A DNA stretch of 52,922 nt from the NCBI GenBank assembly GCA_021779955.1, contig JAJXZS010000013.1:1-52922 (forward strand). Direction: 5' to 3'. The notes under the pieces are model-generated. The model was not told where the DNA came from, did not search any database, and saw nothing but the letters and a program-made list of their open reading frames with translations. Shown here one piece after another: positions 16,698 to 25,421 of the stretch. Origin of the DNA: Chloroflexota bacterium (lineage in GTDB: Bacteria > Chloroflexota > Anaerolineae > Anaerolineales > Anaerolineaceae). Position 1 is the first letter of the stretch, and the number at the start of each line of letters is the position of its first letter. A program made the translations under genes and the position numbers.

Positions 16698-19025
16698 ATG
16701 GATATTAACTTGCTCGGCCTGGGTGCCAGGCATGGCTTGAATGCTTTCGAGCAGATAGCCATCGTTGCCGTATTGGTCGTTGCTGTTATCAGTTTATTGT
16801 ATGCATGGTTTCTGCGTGGAATTGTGCTCAAGAAAGACAAGGGCACTCCCAAGATGCAGGAAGTATGGGAGGCCATCAAGGTAGGAGCAAACAGTTATCT
16901 ATCCAGGCAATTGCGAACCATTCTTCCCGCTGTTGGTGTCCTCTTTATTGCAATGTTCCTGTCCATATATGTGGTTCCCCTGAGCCAGGAAGCGTTGATC
17001 GAGTTCCCGGCGGATAAATACAATACCGTATTGATCATGGCATTTGGCCGCGCGATTGCTTTCATCATGGGCGCGACTTTCTCTTTGCTCGTGGGTCAGC
17101 TTGGTATGCGCATGGCGATTCAGGCGAGTGTACGCTCGGCATCTGCAGCTCGCAGGAGCTTCAACGAGTCTCTCTCGATTGCGTACTACGCCGGAACGAT
17201 CACCGGTATGTTGACTGACGGTCTCGGATTGCTGGGCGGTACGATAATCTTCATCGTCTTCGGCAAAGCTGCACCGGACGCTCTGCTCGGATTTGGTTTT
17301 GGCGGTACGCTGCTCGCATTATTCATGCGTGTTGGCGGCGGTATCTACACCAAGGCAGCCGACGTGGGCGCTGATCTTGTGGGCAAAGTGGAAAAGGACA
17401 TTCCGGAAGATGATCCGCGAAACGCAGCGGTGATCGCCGACCTGGTAGGAGACAATGTAGGCGATTGCGCAGGCATGGCCGCTGACATCTTCGAGAGTTA
17501 TGAGGTGACGATCGTTTCAGCATTGATCCTCGGCCTTGCGTTGTGGGCCAAAGACGGCAGTTTGAAGTGGATCGTTTATCCATTGATCATCCGTGGTATC
17601 GGTGTGGTGAGTTCGATCATCGGTACATTTACCGTGCCTATCTGGGAGAAGTTCCCGATCAAGTTCCTGAGGTCGCATGATGCGGAAGAATCAATGTTCC
17701 GCTCCTACGAGGTATCGAGCATCAACACCGTGATCTGGTCGTTCGTCGTTGCCACGCTGTACGGTCACGACTGGAGATTGGCCATGCTGACGAGCGTCGG
17801 CGTTGGCCTAGCGGTGGCGTTCAACCCATTGACCTCTTATTTTACGAGCACCAAGTCTTCACCTGTGAAGGAGATCGTTGAATCGACCAAGACAGGCCCC
17901 GCAACCACGATCCTGACCGGTCTCTCGCTGGGCATGGAATCGTCTGTATGGGCACTGGTGGTCATCGCATCGAGTTTCGTCGCAGCTCTGTTGCTTTACG
18001 GCGGCATGGCGCCAATCTATGTGTTGTACGGGGTTGCAATGGTCGGTATCGGCATGCTCAGCCATACCGGCAACAATGTGGCCATGGACTCCTACGGACC
18101 CATTTCAGATAATGCGAACGGCATTGGTGAAATGGCCTGGCATGATCAGACCGACGAAGAGACGCTCAAGGCTCGCCAGATCATGGCCGATCTTGACGCG
18201 GTTGGCAACACGACGAAAGCCATTACCAAGGGTGTGGCTATCGCCTCAGCGGTAATCGCAGCAGTCAGCCTGTTCTCATCGTACATGACAGACATCGCCC
18301 GGGTTCAGCAAGGCCTGATCGCCAATTACGGCTACAACATCCAGGTGCTGACGAATATCGATGTTTCAAGCACCAAGGTGTTCGTCGGATTCCTGCTTGG
18401 TGGTGCGTTGCCATGGCTGTTCAGCTCACTGTCCATTCGGGCTGTATCGCGTGCAGCCAGCCAGATCGTGGAAGAAGTGCGGCGCCAGTTCCGCATTCCC
18501 GGAATCATGGAAGGCACCACCAAACCCGATTATGCTGAGGTCGTTGGAATTTCCACCCGCTCTGCACAGAAGGAACTCATTCCCCTTGCGACGATCGCAG
18601 TACTGATGCCGCTTGCGGTGGGCTTGATCCTTCAGGTTGAAGCGCTTGGCGGCTTCCTCGCCGGAGTCATCTTGAGCGGACAACTGCTGGCTGTATTTAT
18701 GGCCAATGCCGGCGGCGCATGGGATAATGCCAAAAAGATGGTCGAAGACGAGCCTCGCGATCTTGCCGCCAATACAGGTAAGGGTTCCGAACGTCACAAG
18801 GCAGCGGTTGTAGGCGATACCGTTGGCGATCCGCTAAAGGATACGGCGGGTCCTGCTTTGAACCCAATGATCAAAGTGGTCAACCTGGTAAGTCTCATTG
18901 CAGCGCCTGTGATCGTAAAATTCCAACCATTGAATTTTGTGGGATGGATCGTGGTCGGATTGATCATGGTCGCGATGGTCTGGGCACTGTTGACGAGCAA
19001 GAAACCGGTTCCAAAGCTCAGTTGA
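16698..19025 (+). CDS. hppA: Membrane H+-translocating pyrophosphatase, K+-independent type
   Basis: A 775-residue membrane protein with about 16 helices that couples pyrophosphate hydrolysis to proton export. Substrate-binding loops are present: DVGADLVGKVEKDIPEDDPRN followed by ADLVGDNVGD, and VVGDTVGDPLKDTAGPALNP near the C-terminus. The signature GNTTKAITKG has Lys where K+-dependent enzymes have Ala, so it should not need potassium. GGAGGAG precedes the ATG. It is monocistronic, divergent from sigA, ended by a strong hairpin. It would conserve energy from biosynthetic pyrophosphate. Confidence 0.95.
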   Translation: MDINLLGLGARHGLNAFEQIAIVAVLVVAVISLLYAWFLRGIVLKKDKGTPKMQEVWEAIKVGANSYLSRQLRTILPAVGVLFIAMFLSIYVVPLSQEALIEFPADKYNTVLIMAFGRAIAFIMGATFSLLVGQLGMRMAIQASVRSASAARRSFNESLSIAYYAGTITGMLTDGLGLLGGTIIFIVFGKAAPDALLGFGFGGTLLALFMRVGGGIYTKAADVGADLVGKVEKDIPEDDPRNAAVIADLVGDNVGDCAGMAADIFESYEVTIVSALILGLALWAKDGSLKWIVYPLIIRGIGVVSSIIGTFTVPIWEKFPIKFLRSHDAEESMFRSYEVSSINTVIWSFVVATLYGHDWRLAMLTSVGVGLAVAFNPLTSYFTSTKSSPVKEIVESTKTGPATTILTGLSLGMESSVWALVVIASSFVAALLLYGGMAPIYVLYGVAMVGIGMLSHTGNNVAMDSYGPISDNANGIGEMAWHDQTDEETLKARQIMADLDAVGNTTKAITKGVAIASAVIAAVSLFSSYMTDIARVQQGLIANYGYNIQVLTNIDVSSTKVFVGFLLGGALPWLFSSLSIRAVSRAASQIVEEVRRQFRIPGIMEGTTKPDYAEVVGISTRSAQKELIPLATIAVLMPLAVGLILQVEALGGFLAGVILSGQLLAVFMANAGGAWDNAKKMVEDEPRDLAANTGKGSERHKAAVVGDTVGDPLKDTAGPALNPMIKVVNLVSLIAAPVIVKFQPLNFVGWIVVGLIMVAMVWALLTSKKPVPKLS

Positions 19026-19040
19026 TACTCACTGCAAGTC

Positions 19041-19073
19041 AAGCCGGGGAGCAATTCCCCGGCTTATTTATTT
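19041..19073. terminator. Bidirectional terminator, hppA / rluA-like
   Basis: AAGCCGGGGA and TCCCCGGCTT form a 10-bp stem (19041-19065, 5-nt loop) followed by ATTTATTT, between the convergent hppA and pseudouridine synthase genes; it overlaps the latter's stop codon. Confidence 0.85.
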
Positions 19074-19780
19074 AACTCTGCAAGAAGAAGAGCGAAGTCA
19101 GCGGGATACTGCGAAGTAAAGGAGAGAGGCTTTCGCGTGCGCGGGTGAGAAAACTCAATGCGATGAGCATGCAAGGCAACACGAGAGAATTCAGGCAAAG
19201 CCGATAATCCATGGGTCGATTTTGCAGGCAACGAATAGAGCGTGTCGCCAAGGAGCGGGAAGCCGGCGTACAAAGCGTGAGCGCGGATTTGATGCGTATA
19301 GCCAGTTTTAGGGAATGCCCTGACCAGTGCAACCGTCGAGAATTGGGTCAGCAGGACAAATTCGGTTTGGGCAGGTTTTCCACGGTGAGGATCAACCCGG
19401 GTGCGATGGCGCCTGTCTGCATCGACGAACAAAGGTTGATCGATGATCAGCTGCCGCGGGAAGGGGGTGGGCGTAATGACAAGCGCATGATACTCTTTCG
19501 AAACCCGTCGATTTTCGAACTGGTCGTTTAGCGCTCGGTGGCTGAAGGCATTCCTGGCGACAATCAGGATACCGCTGGTTTCCTTGTCCAAGCGGTGGAC
19601 GATGAATACGCGGCCGAATCTCGCGTCCAGAAGTGATTTTACCGACGGCAATTCGGGGTGATAGCCATCCTGGATGACACGCAAACCAGCGGGTTTTTCG
19701 ATGACGAGAAGATCATCGTCTGCATATAAAACCGGCAGATTATCGGGTTCGAAAGACTGAATCTCGGTGCTTGATGGCAT
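19064..19780 (-). CDS. RluA-family pseudouridine synthase
   Basis: A 238-residue RNA-modifying enzyme. The catalytic motif HRLDKETSG contains D65, and the family start YADDDLLVIEKPAG and late HQIRAH motif are intact. It has no S4 domain, so it is a short RluA/TruC-like member; whether it acts on rRNA or tRNA cannot be read. The ATG at 19780 has no visible ribosome site, following the DegV terminator closely, yet no better in-frame start exists downstream. Confidence 0.88.
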   Translation of the reverse strand: MPSSTEIQSFEPDNLPVLYADDDLLVIEKPAGLRVIQDGYHPELPSVKSLLDARFGRVFIVHRLDKETSGILIVARNAFSHRALNDQFENRRVSKEYHALVITPTPFPRQLIIDQPLFVDADRRHRTRVDPHRGKPAQTEFVLLTQFSTVALVRAFPKTGYTHQIRAHALYAGFPLLGDTLYSLPAKSTHGLSALPEFSRVALHAHRIEFSHPRTRKPLSFTSQYPADFALLLAELNK

Positions 19781-19785
19781 ACGGA

Positions 19786-19812
19786 AAAAGAGAGCCGCAC
19801 AAAAGTGCGGCT
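19786..19812 (-). terminator. Terminator of the DegV gene
   Basis: On the minus strand AGCCGCAC, loop TTTT, GTGCGGCT, then CTCTTTTTCC: an 8-bp stem just after the DegV stop codon. Confidence 0.75.
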
Positions 19813-19819
19813 TCCAAAG

Positions 19820-20659
19820 TTATTTGGTGAAGAAGCTGGCGGCAATCACGCCCGGCCCTGCGTGAACTACGATGGCAGGCGGGAGATCAAAAATCTCGAT
19901 CTTGTCGCAGCCAAAGTGATTTTCGAAGTCTTTGCCTAACGCGTTGGCTGTTTCCATGGCGTCAGATTCAAGGAGCGCGAGACAGGAAGTATCGCACTTC
20001 GGACACTCAGCCTTGATGATCTCAACGAGACGGGCGATGGCTCTTTTCTTGGTGCGCTGTGTCTCATACGGCTGGATCTTTCCCTCGGCGAACTGCAAAA
20101 TCGGTTTGACCTGGAGGAGGCTGCCCATTAATGCTGAAGCTGCCCCGATGCGTCCACCTTTGTATAGGTATTCAAGCGTCTCCACGTAGAAGTAAATCCG
20201 AACCCCTTTTCCTTTTTCAAGAATGCGCTCGACGATGGCATCTGCATCGACGCCTTGTTCTGCCCATTCCAAAGACATTTTGACCAGGGTGCCCAAAGCA
20301 GGCCCGACTGTAAACGTGTCGATGACGCGAATGTCGGCGGTCGGGAATTCTTGAGCAGCAACTGTGGCACTGCGGTAGGTGCCGCTGACCTCTTTTGATG
20401 GGCAGAGCACAATCACCGTATTGCCATTCGCGGCAAATTCTTCGTAAATGGGCGTGTACAATGCGGGAGCCGGGGCTGCCGTCTTGGGTAGGGTTGCAGA
20501 AGCTTTGAGTTTGGTCAGAAATTGTTCCGTTGTCAGTTCATAATCGTCGCGATAGCTTTCGGTGCCGAAGACGATGATCTGTGGAAGATAGCCGATCCCC
20601 ATATGCTTTGCATCAGCCGTTGAAATACATGATGTGGTATCAGAAACTATTTTGATCAT
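19820..20659 (-). CDS. DegV family fatty-acid-binding protein
   Basis: A 279-residue cytosolic protein of the DegV/FakB fold. It opens with KIVSDTTSCIS, whose TTS contacts the lipid carboxylate in relatives, and has SKEVSGTYRSA at the second conserved position. Family members deliver fatty acids to the FakA kinase; no FakA is nearby. GGAGAGGAC lies 5 nt before the chosen ATG; an in-frame start 12 codons upstream lacks such a site. It follows the zinc-ribbon gene after 57 nt and is probably co-transcribed. Confidence 0.9.
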   Translation of the reverse strand: MIKIVSDTTSCISTADAKHMGIGYLPQIIVFGTESYRDDYELTTEQFLTKLKASATLPKTAAPAPALYTPIYEEFAANGNTVIVLCPSKEVSGTYRSATVAAQEFPTADIRVIDTFTVGPALGTLVKMSLEWAEQGVDADAIVERILEKGKGVRIYFYVETLEYLYKGGRIGAASALMGSLLQVKPILQFAEGKIQPYETQRTKKRAIARLVEIIKAECPKCDTSCLALLESDAMETANALGKDFENHFGCDKIEIFDLPPAIVVHAGPGVIAASFFTK

Positions 20660-20716
20660 TGATAGTCCTCTCCAAGTGATGCAAATTATTGACAACGGGA
20701 AGTTGCTTGATTCTTT

Positions 20717-21313
20717 TTATTTTAATGAAGAAATCGGTTTTCCGCAATTTGGACAAATGGCCTCTTTTGTGGTGATTACGTAACCACAATAGGGACATGT
20801 CCGGGGTTGAATATCACCAAGGGGAGCGCCGCATGCGATGCAACTTGGCTCGCCGAGCGGGTTGGGCGTGCCGCAATAGTTACAAACATATTTCCTCAAT
20901 CGCTCGGAAAGGTCGAAGCTGGCATTCAATGACCTGGCGGTCTCATCCAGTACTTTATCTACTTCATCAGTTAGCTGAACGCTGGTAAAATCCTGAGCAA
21001 GGTCATCGATACGGCCGAAGAGGTTGGCGGGATTCATCAGGGCTGCTAGGGCAGTTTTTCCAAATGAAGCTGCGACACCAAGCATCGCCTGCTTGCCAAT
21101 CTCCACCGAGATGCCGTCCTCGACTTTTTGCAGAGAAACGGTCAAAGAAGTTGGACCACCCGACTGAGCGTAAGGGCTGGTTCCGATCTGCACGACGACG
21201 AATTTCTCATCGCCTACAGCACGTACGTTGTAACCACCGAGATCGAAATGCGCATGCAATGCTGAAAGGAAATCGTCAATTTGTACTTCACCGTGGTAAA
21301 TTCGAGGAGTCAT
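20717..21313 (-). CDS. Double zinc-ribbon protein
   Basis: A 198-residue cytosolic protein. The N-terminal 115 residues form an uncharacterised alpha/beta domain with a Gly/Ala-rich segment (about 77-97) of membrane-interacting character. Two zinc ribbons end the protein: CNYC/CIAC (144-161) and CPYC/CPNC (173-190). I do not know its function. The ATG at 21313 directly follows a -10 box (TATAAT, 7 nt, ATG) without a ribosome site, which suggests a leaderless mRNA; an ATG six codons earlier would overlap that promoter. Confidence 0.75.
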   Translation of the reverse strand: MTPRIYHGEVQIDDFLSALHAHFDLGGYNVRAVGDEKFVVVQIGTSPYAQSGGPTSLTVSLQKVEDGISVEIGKQAMLGVAASFGKTALAALMNPANLFGRIDDLAQDFTSVQLTDEVDKVLDETARSLNASFDLSERLRKYVCNYCGTPNPLGEPSCIACGAPLGDIQPRTCPYCGYVITTKEAICPNCGKPISSLK

Positions 21314-21320
21314 AGTTTGA

Positions 21321-21328
21321 ATTATAAT
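21321..21328. promoter_or_regulatory. Shared palindromic -10 box (ATTATAAT)
   Basis: ATTATAAT is its own reverse complement and supplies TATAAT to both strands between the divergent zinc-ribbon and SH3 genes. On the minus strand the start would fall at or next to the ATG (21313). No strong -35 is visible in either direction. Confidence 0.45.
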
Positions 21329-21366
21329 CAAAAAGGTTTACAAAGCCAGTTCTCTATGGAGTGTTG

Positions 21367-21990
21367 ATGAAAAAGAACATCACGAGATGGGCAGGATTGA
21401 TTTTCATTCTCGCGCTCATCCTGACTACAGTATATACGTTATCGGATGCCAAACAGGTGCAGGCCCAACAACCCACAGGCTCGATTCCCACAGTTACCGG
21501 TACGCCTTCGGGAGTGATCGCCTCGGTGCGTGAGGATGAGCCAAGAGTCAATGTGCGATCAGGCCCCGGATATTTCTGGGATCCTATAGGTGTGCTTTTG
21601 CTAGGGCAATCTGTGCCTGTGATCGGCAAGACGGCGGCGGGCGAGTGGCTGCTTGTTCAATATCCAGGTGTGCCAGGCGGGCAGGGCTGGGTTTTTGCGG
21701 CAACCATGAACCTGACCAAGGGGACGATCCCGGTTGTGGATTCTCCGCCGCAACCTTCACCTGCAGTTACCTCGACGATCGACCCGACCATGGCTGCCGA
21801 GTTCATCGTCACGCCGATTCCAACGCGTCTGCCCACATATACGGCCCCGGCGCCGATTACCATACCCACCTATTCAGATCCAAGCTCCGCGCAGACGTTC
21901 GCAGGGATTCCTGTGGGCTTGTTGATCATCATGCTGGCGGGCCTGGGGATTGTGGTGGGAGTGGTAACGATCTTCCAGAATCGCGGGTAG
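21367..21990 (+). CDS. Exported SH3-domain membrane-anchored protein
   Basis: A 207-residue protein with an N-terminal hydrophobic helix (about 8-25, signal peptide or anchor), a bacterial SH3 domain at about 50-120 (VNVRSGPGYFWDPIG, WLLVQY, GWVFAATM), a Pro/Thr-rich linker (125-175) and a C-terminal membrane helix (182-202) ending QNRG. The SH3 domain would face the cell exterior and probably binds the wall. GGAG precedes the ATG by 5 nt; a GTG two codons earlier is less likely. It stands alone, convergent with the esterase. Confidence 0.82.
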   Translation: MKKNITRWAGLIFILALILTTVYTLSDAKQVQAQQPTGSIPTVTGTPSGVIASVREDEPRVNVRSGPGYFWDPIGVLLLGQSVPVIGKTAAGEWLLVQYPGVPGGQGWVFAATMNLTKGTIPVVDSPPQPSPAVTSTIDPTMAAEFIVTPIPTRLPTYTAPAPITIPTYSDPSSAQTFAGIPVGLLIIMLAGLGIVVGVVTIFQNRG

Positions 21991-21991
21991 G

Positions 21992-22627
21992 TCAACCGAA
22001 AAAGTCGTTCAATTGCTGAAGACAATACGCGCCAATCTTGTGGCGCGTATTCGATTTGCAGAATATCACTTCTGCCCCAAGGCTTTCGAAGTATTTCGTC
22101 GAGCGCTCAGATTCTGAAAACGGAACGACATCATCCTGCGTACCATGGCTGACAAAGATCCGGTGACCTGCAAGTGAGGGCGGATTAAAGGACGGGTCAG
22201 GTTCGGGGATGAAGCCGGAGACGAAAGCCAGATTACGAATCCAATTGGGGTAATTGAGGAGGAGCAGAGCGGCGAACGCTGCACCCTGGCTGAATCCAAA
22301 AAGGTCGAGATTGGGGGACGAGAACTCGAGCAAAGCCCGGATATTCTGCCATTCCTGTGAGAATTCCTGTACCGAAGCTTGGAATCCGTGCTCATCACGG
22401 GTTTTAGCTGGCGCCCAGGCGTAGCCCTGGTCTTGTGCTGGGAGAATTCCGCGCAGAGAAATCAGCCAACGGTTTCTCCTGACGTTCTGAACAAGGGATT
22501 TCAGCGAATTTTCATCGCCGGAAAGCCCGTGCAGCAGAACCAGAGGGCGATTTTGGAGAAATTCCCGGGGCTTTAATGTGCTGACGATCCAGCCATGGTC
22601 GAGTAACGTCGTCCATGAATCATTCAT
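21992..22627 (-). CDS. Carboxylesterase/phospholipase-type alpha/beta hydrolase
   Basis: A 211-residue soluble hydrolase. Nucleophile Ser is in GFSQG, the acid is the Asp in SHGTQDDVVPF, and the His lies in NTRHKIG near the C-terminus; LLHGLSGDEN forms the oxyanion region. It resembles the short acyl-protein-thioesterase-like esterases; substrate unknown. AGGA precedes the ATG. Its first codons overlap the stop of the small membrane protein gene (ATGAATGA), a sign of translational coupling. Confidence 0.87.
   Translation of the reverse strand: MNDSWTTLLDHGWIVSTLKPREFLQNRPLVLLHGLSGDENSLKSLVQNVRRNRWLISLRGILPAQDQGYAWAPAKTRDEHGFQASVQEFSQEWQNIRALLEFSSPNLDLFGFSQGAAFAALLLLNYPNWIRNLAFVSGFIPEPDPSFNPPSLAGHRIFVSHGTQDDVVPFSESERSTKYFESLGAEVIFCKSNTRHKIGAYCLQQLNDFFG
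22024..22051. other. Strong hairpin inside the 3' end of the esterase gene
   Basis: AATACGCGCCA and TGGCGCGTATT form a perfect 11-bp stem with a 6-nt loop inside the last esterase codons, about 35 nt beyond the convergent SH3 gene. No T-run follows; it may still help end the plus-strand transcript. Confidence 0.4.
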
Positions 22628-22841
22628 GGTGCTTCCTGAGAATCCAATTGATGAGAACGAACAAACCAAGGATCAGAATAACAGGCACAAGGCCTGCGCC
22701 AATGCACAGCAGGGCGGAAAGAGCGGCTCCCTTGCCGTAGAAAATCCAGGTGAATCCAACTCCTGCGACGACCACGAGCAGGATCCCTCCGAGGATCAAG
22801 CGGAAAGTCGTCTGTTTGGCATACTTGCGCAAGTCGCGCAT
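22620..22841 (-). CDS. Small two-helix membrane protein
   Basis: A 73-residue protein with a basic N-terminus (MRDLRKYAK) and two hydrophobic helices (about 15-36 and 42-66), ending RKHHE. I do not recognise a family. The chosen ATG has GGAG 5 nt upstream; a TTG seven codons earlier is possible but lacks a ribosome site. It is translationally coupled to the esterase, suggesting a membrane-linked role for that enzyme. Confidence 0.65.
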   Translation of the reverse strand: MRDLRKYAKQTTFRLILGGILLVVVAGVGFTWIFYGKGAALSALLCIGAGLVPVILILGLFVLINWILRKHHE

Positions 22842-22851
22842 GCGGTCTCCA

Positions 22852-22879
22852 ATTTTAGGCAATGCTAAAATCTATTATA
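22852..22879. promoter_or_regulatory. Promoter and inverted repeat between divergent genes
   Basis: The minus strand has TATAAT at 22879-22874. Just downstream ATTTTAG (22852-22858) and CTAAAAT (22865-22871) form a 7-bp inverted repeat with 6-nt spacer spanning the predicted start. It may be an operator for the membrane protein/esterase pair. Confidence 0.35.
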
Positions 22880-22898
22880 TCGAATCGAGGACAGGAAC

Positions 22899-24278
22899 AT
22901 GGCAGCAATTTATGAAAGTCGGGAGAGTTCGTCGCCCATGATCACCCGGGCGGTGGCAGCCGGATTGAGTCAGCAGCCGTTCATCGGATACGAGTTTCCT
23001 GCATTGCAACGGCTGGCATTGAGGGCCCTGGGAGTTCTGCCGCAGGGGATTGGACGATGGCTGATTCCACGTGTACAGGGCAGCTCGGCATTGGACGACG
23101 ATGTCGTGGCAAATGTGCGCACGGACGATCTCGTCAAGGGAAGGCTCGAGGATTACGCCAATCTGGAGGGAAGGTATCCGGCAGTTGTGCTTGGCGTGGG
23201 GATGGGTGGAGCGACGGCACATCTGAGCCTGGCTTTGAATGCTCCATTCCTTCCGCAAGCGTTCGTAATGACATTGAAGAATGGCTCTGTGGATGGAAAT
23301 GTTCACCGGTACGTCAACCTTTCGAAAGACCTGGCCAGAAAAATTACGTATGCGAACCCTGAGTTGATGAGCATCCAGCATTACGATCCCATTCACGACG
23401 GTTGGCTGGTGCGTTCCGTCAATCATTTACGGCTGAAGCTGACCGGCTTACCTGAAGGTTATAAGCAATTCATCCGTTCGAAACTGAACCCCAGCGGCGA
23501 GGTGATCTACCTGGAAGGCCAGGCCAACTGGCTGCGCTATCGACTGGGGGAGAAAAATGTTTTCCAGGTGGGTGGATGGGGGGATATTTCTGCAGAGGAA
23601 TTCCTGAACGGTTCTGAAAGGATCAAGCGATACTGTGCTCAGGAGAGGCTGACGCAAACGGACTGGCGGCTCGAAGAATATCCGCTGGAAGAGGGTCGCG
23701 AGTCGGAATGGGGCAGCGAAGCCGGGTTGAAGGAATCGCTGCAGTCATTTTGTGAGCAGGAAGGGTACCGGTTTGTCTGTATCAGCTTTGACGATCCGAA
23801 CGATTTTTCGCGACTCGCATTCACTGCCCTTGATAAACAGTTCAAGATGAACGGAGTCGATCCGAGCGGAACCATTATCGAGATGTTCTCGCAGTACGAT
23901 CCCGCTGCGCCAATGCGTTACGGTTTGCTGCCGATCTGGCTGATCTTCAACACGAATGACTCGCTACGTTACCTGAAAACCATGCGCGATGCTTTTCTAC
24001 CCGGCAAACCGATCCTTTTCTCGGCGTTAAGCACTTTTTCGCTGACGCCAGACATGGTCAAATGGCGCGACTGGCAGGACTGCTTCGAAGGATTCGAAGT
24101 GCTGAATATCGGCGCGAGGAGCACCCATTATCCCGCTGACACGCTGGCACTTGTCCAATGGCAGGAACTCCTGCACAAGTGGGGTGAAAAGCATGTGACA
24201 TCGCCGCTGAAACCCATCGATGGGCAGATGCTCAAGAAGGCTGCATCCGAGCTGACTTCAGGCAGCCAGACTGAATAG
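22899..24278 (+). CDS. Conserved protein of unknown function, 459 residues
   Basis: A soluble-looking protein without signal peptide or transmembrane helices. I do not recognise a family. The segment YPAVVLGVGMGGATAHLSLAL (about 92-112) resembles the nucleophile-elbow region of alpha/beta hydrolases but with Met instead of Ser, and residues 300-440 alternate beta-strands and helices (FVCISFDD, ILFSALSTFS), so an inactive hydrolase-like or Rossmann-like fold is possible. A GAGGACAGG site precedes the ATG. Its 3' end overlaps the convergent aminotransferase gene by 21 nt. Confidence 0.6.
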   Translation: MAAIYESRESSSPMITRAVAAGLSQQPFIGYEFPALQRLALRALGVLPQGIGRWLIPRVQGSSALDDDVVANVRTDDLVKGRLEDYANLEGRYPAVVLGVGMGGATAHLSLALNAPFLPQAFVMTLKNGSVDGNVHRYVNLSKDLARKITYANPELMSIQHYDPIHDGWLVRSVNHLRLKLTGLPEGYKQFIRSKLNPSGEVIYLEGQANWLRYRLGEKNVFQVGGWGDISAEEFLNGSERIKRYCAQERLTQTDWRLEEYPLEEGRESEWGSEAGLKESLQSFCEQEGYRFVCISFDDPNDFSRLAFTALDKQFKMNGVDPSGTIIEMFSQYDPAAPMRYGLLPIWLIFNTNDSLRYLKTMRDAFLPGKPILFSALSTFSLTPDMVKWRDWQDCFEGFEVLNIGARSTHYPADTLALVQWQELLHKWGEKHVTSPLKPIDGQMLKKAASELTSGSQTE

Positions 24279-25421
24279 CTCACAAAGCGCTGTGATCAGG
24301 CGGTCGATTTCTTCAGGCGTGTTGTACGCTTGAATGGAGAGGCGCAGGAACATTCTGCCGCTCCATTCGATCACAGGAATTTCGATGCGGTAATCATCCA
24401 TCAACAATGACTTGAGCTTAAGGGCAGGGTAAGCGGACGGTATGGGAAGCGTAACCATTTGGGCGAACCAGCTATCTGAGGCATAAAGCTGCGGCAATTT
24501 GGATATGTCGGCCCAACGATGAAACGCCCGGGCAGCCAGCTCATGGCAGGCAGAGCGAACCGAGTTCCAGTCATAGCGAGCTTGAAATTCAATGGCTGCT
24601 GGAACAGAGAGAGAGGCAGAGAAATCCTGAGTTCCCGTCCATTCAAGATAATCTTGAAAAGTGGAAGGCCCGGGGGTATCAGCTTCGAAACCCCAACTGA
24701 CCACAAGTGGTTCGATCAGGTGCTGGACTGCGGGCCTGGCGTAAAGGAAAGCAGCGCCTTTTGGTGCGCATAGCCATTTATGGAAGTTTCCGGTATAGAA
24801 ATCTGCTTGAAGATCATCGAGATCGAGGGGAATCTGCCCTGGAGCGTGGGCGCCGTCGATCAGCGTGAGGATCCCATTTTGATGGGCGCGGTGACATATT
24901 TCACGAATGGGGAAGATGATCGCTGTAGGCGACGTGATATGGCTGAGAAAGATTACCCTGGTCCTGGATGTGACATCCGCAAAGAATTCATCCACAAACC
25001 GGGCAGGATCGCTGACGGGCAATGAAACGTGGTGCTGCTTGTACACTGCACCTGTTTTCTGATTTAGGAAATGCCAGGTACGGTCCATCGCGCCGTATTC
25101 GTGGTCGGTTGTGAGGATTTCGTCACCGGGTGAAAGGCGCAGACTTCTGGCGACGATATTGATGCCATGTGTTGTATTTGGCACGAAAACCAGGTTATCC
25201 TTATCTGTGTTCAGGTACCTGCCCGCAGAAGTTCTCGCCTCGGCGAGCAGCGCGTTGATCTCGCGTCCAAGGAATTCGACAGGTTGTTTTTCCATTTCCT
25301 GCTGCCAGTTACGAAACACCTCCATTACGGGACGGGGAACTGCTCCGAATGAACCATGATTCAGAAAAATGATATCTGGATCGAGAAAGAAAGACGATTT
25401 CAATGAACCCAACTGGTACAT
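24258..25421 (-). CDS. Class-V PLP aminotransferase / isopenicillin-N epimerase-like
   Basis: A 387-residue PLP enzyme of the aminotransferase class V fold. It starts FLNHGSFGAVP, has NTTHGIN, LIDGAHAPGQ (cofactor-binding Asp), and the Schiff-base Lys in TGNFHKWLCAPKG. This pattern is typical of the isopenicillin N epimerase and cysteine-desulfurase-like branch; the reaction could be racemisation or C-S/C-N cleavage. A GGAG site precedes the chosen ATG; an in-frame start 15 codons upstream is less likely. It is divergent from an MFS transporter. Confidence 0.85.
   Translation of the reverse strand: MYQLGSLKSSFFLDPDIIFLNHGSFGAVPRPVMEVFRNWQQEMEKQPVEFLGREINALLAEARTSAGRYLNTDKDNLVFVPNTTHGINIVARSLRLSPGDEILTTDHEYGAMDRTWHFLNQKTGAVYKQHHVSLPVSDPARFVDEFFADVTSRTRVIFLSHITSPTAIIFPIREICHRAHQNGILTLIDGAHAPGQIPLDLDDLQADFYTGNFHKWLCAPKGAAFLYARPAVQHLIEPLVVSWGFEADTPGPSTFQDYLEWTGTQDFSASLSVPAAIEFQARYDWNSVRSACHELAARAFHRWADISKLPQLYASDSWFAQMVTLPIPSAYPALKLKSLLMDDYRIEIPVIEWSGRMFLRLSIQAYNTPEEIDRLITALCELFSLAA

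Noticed and set aside
19785-20695. Upstream in-frame start for DegV at 20695
   Set aside because: It would add 12 residues unlike the family; the ATG at 20659 has a strong GGAGAGG site and matches the family N-terminus.
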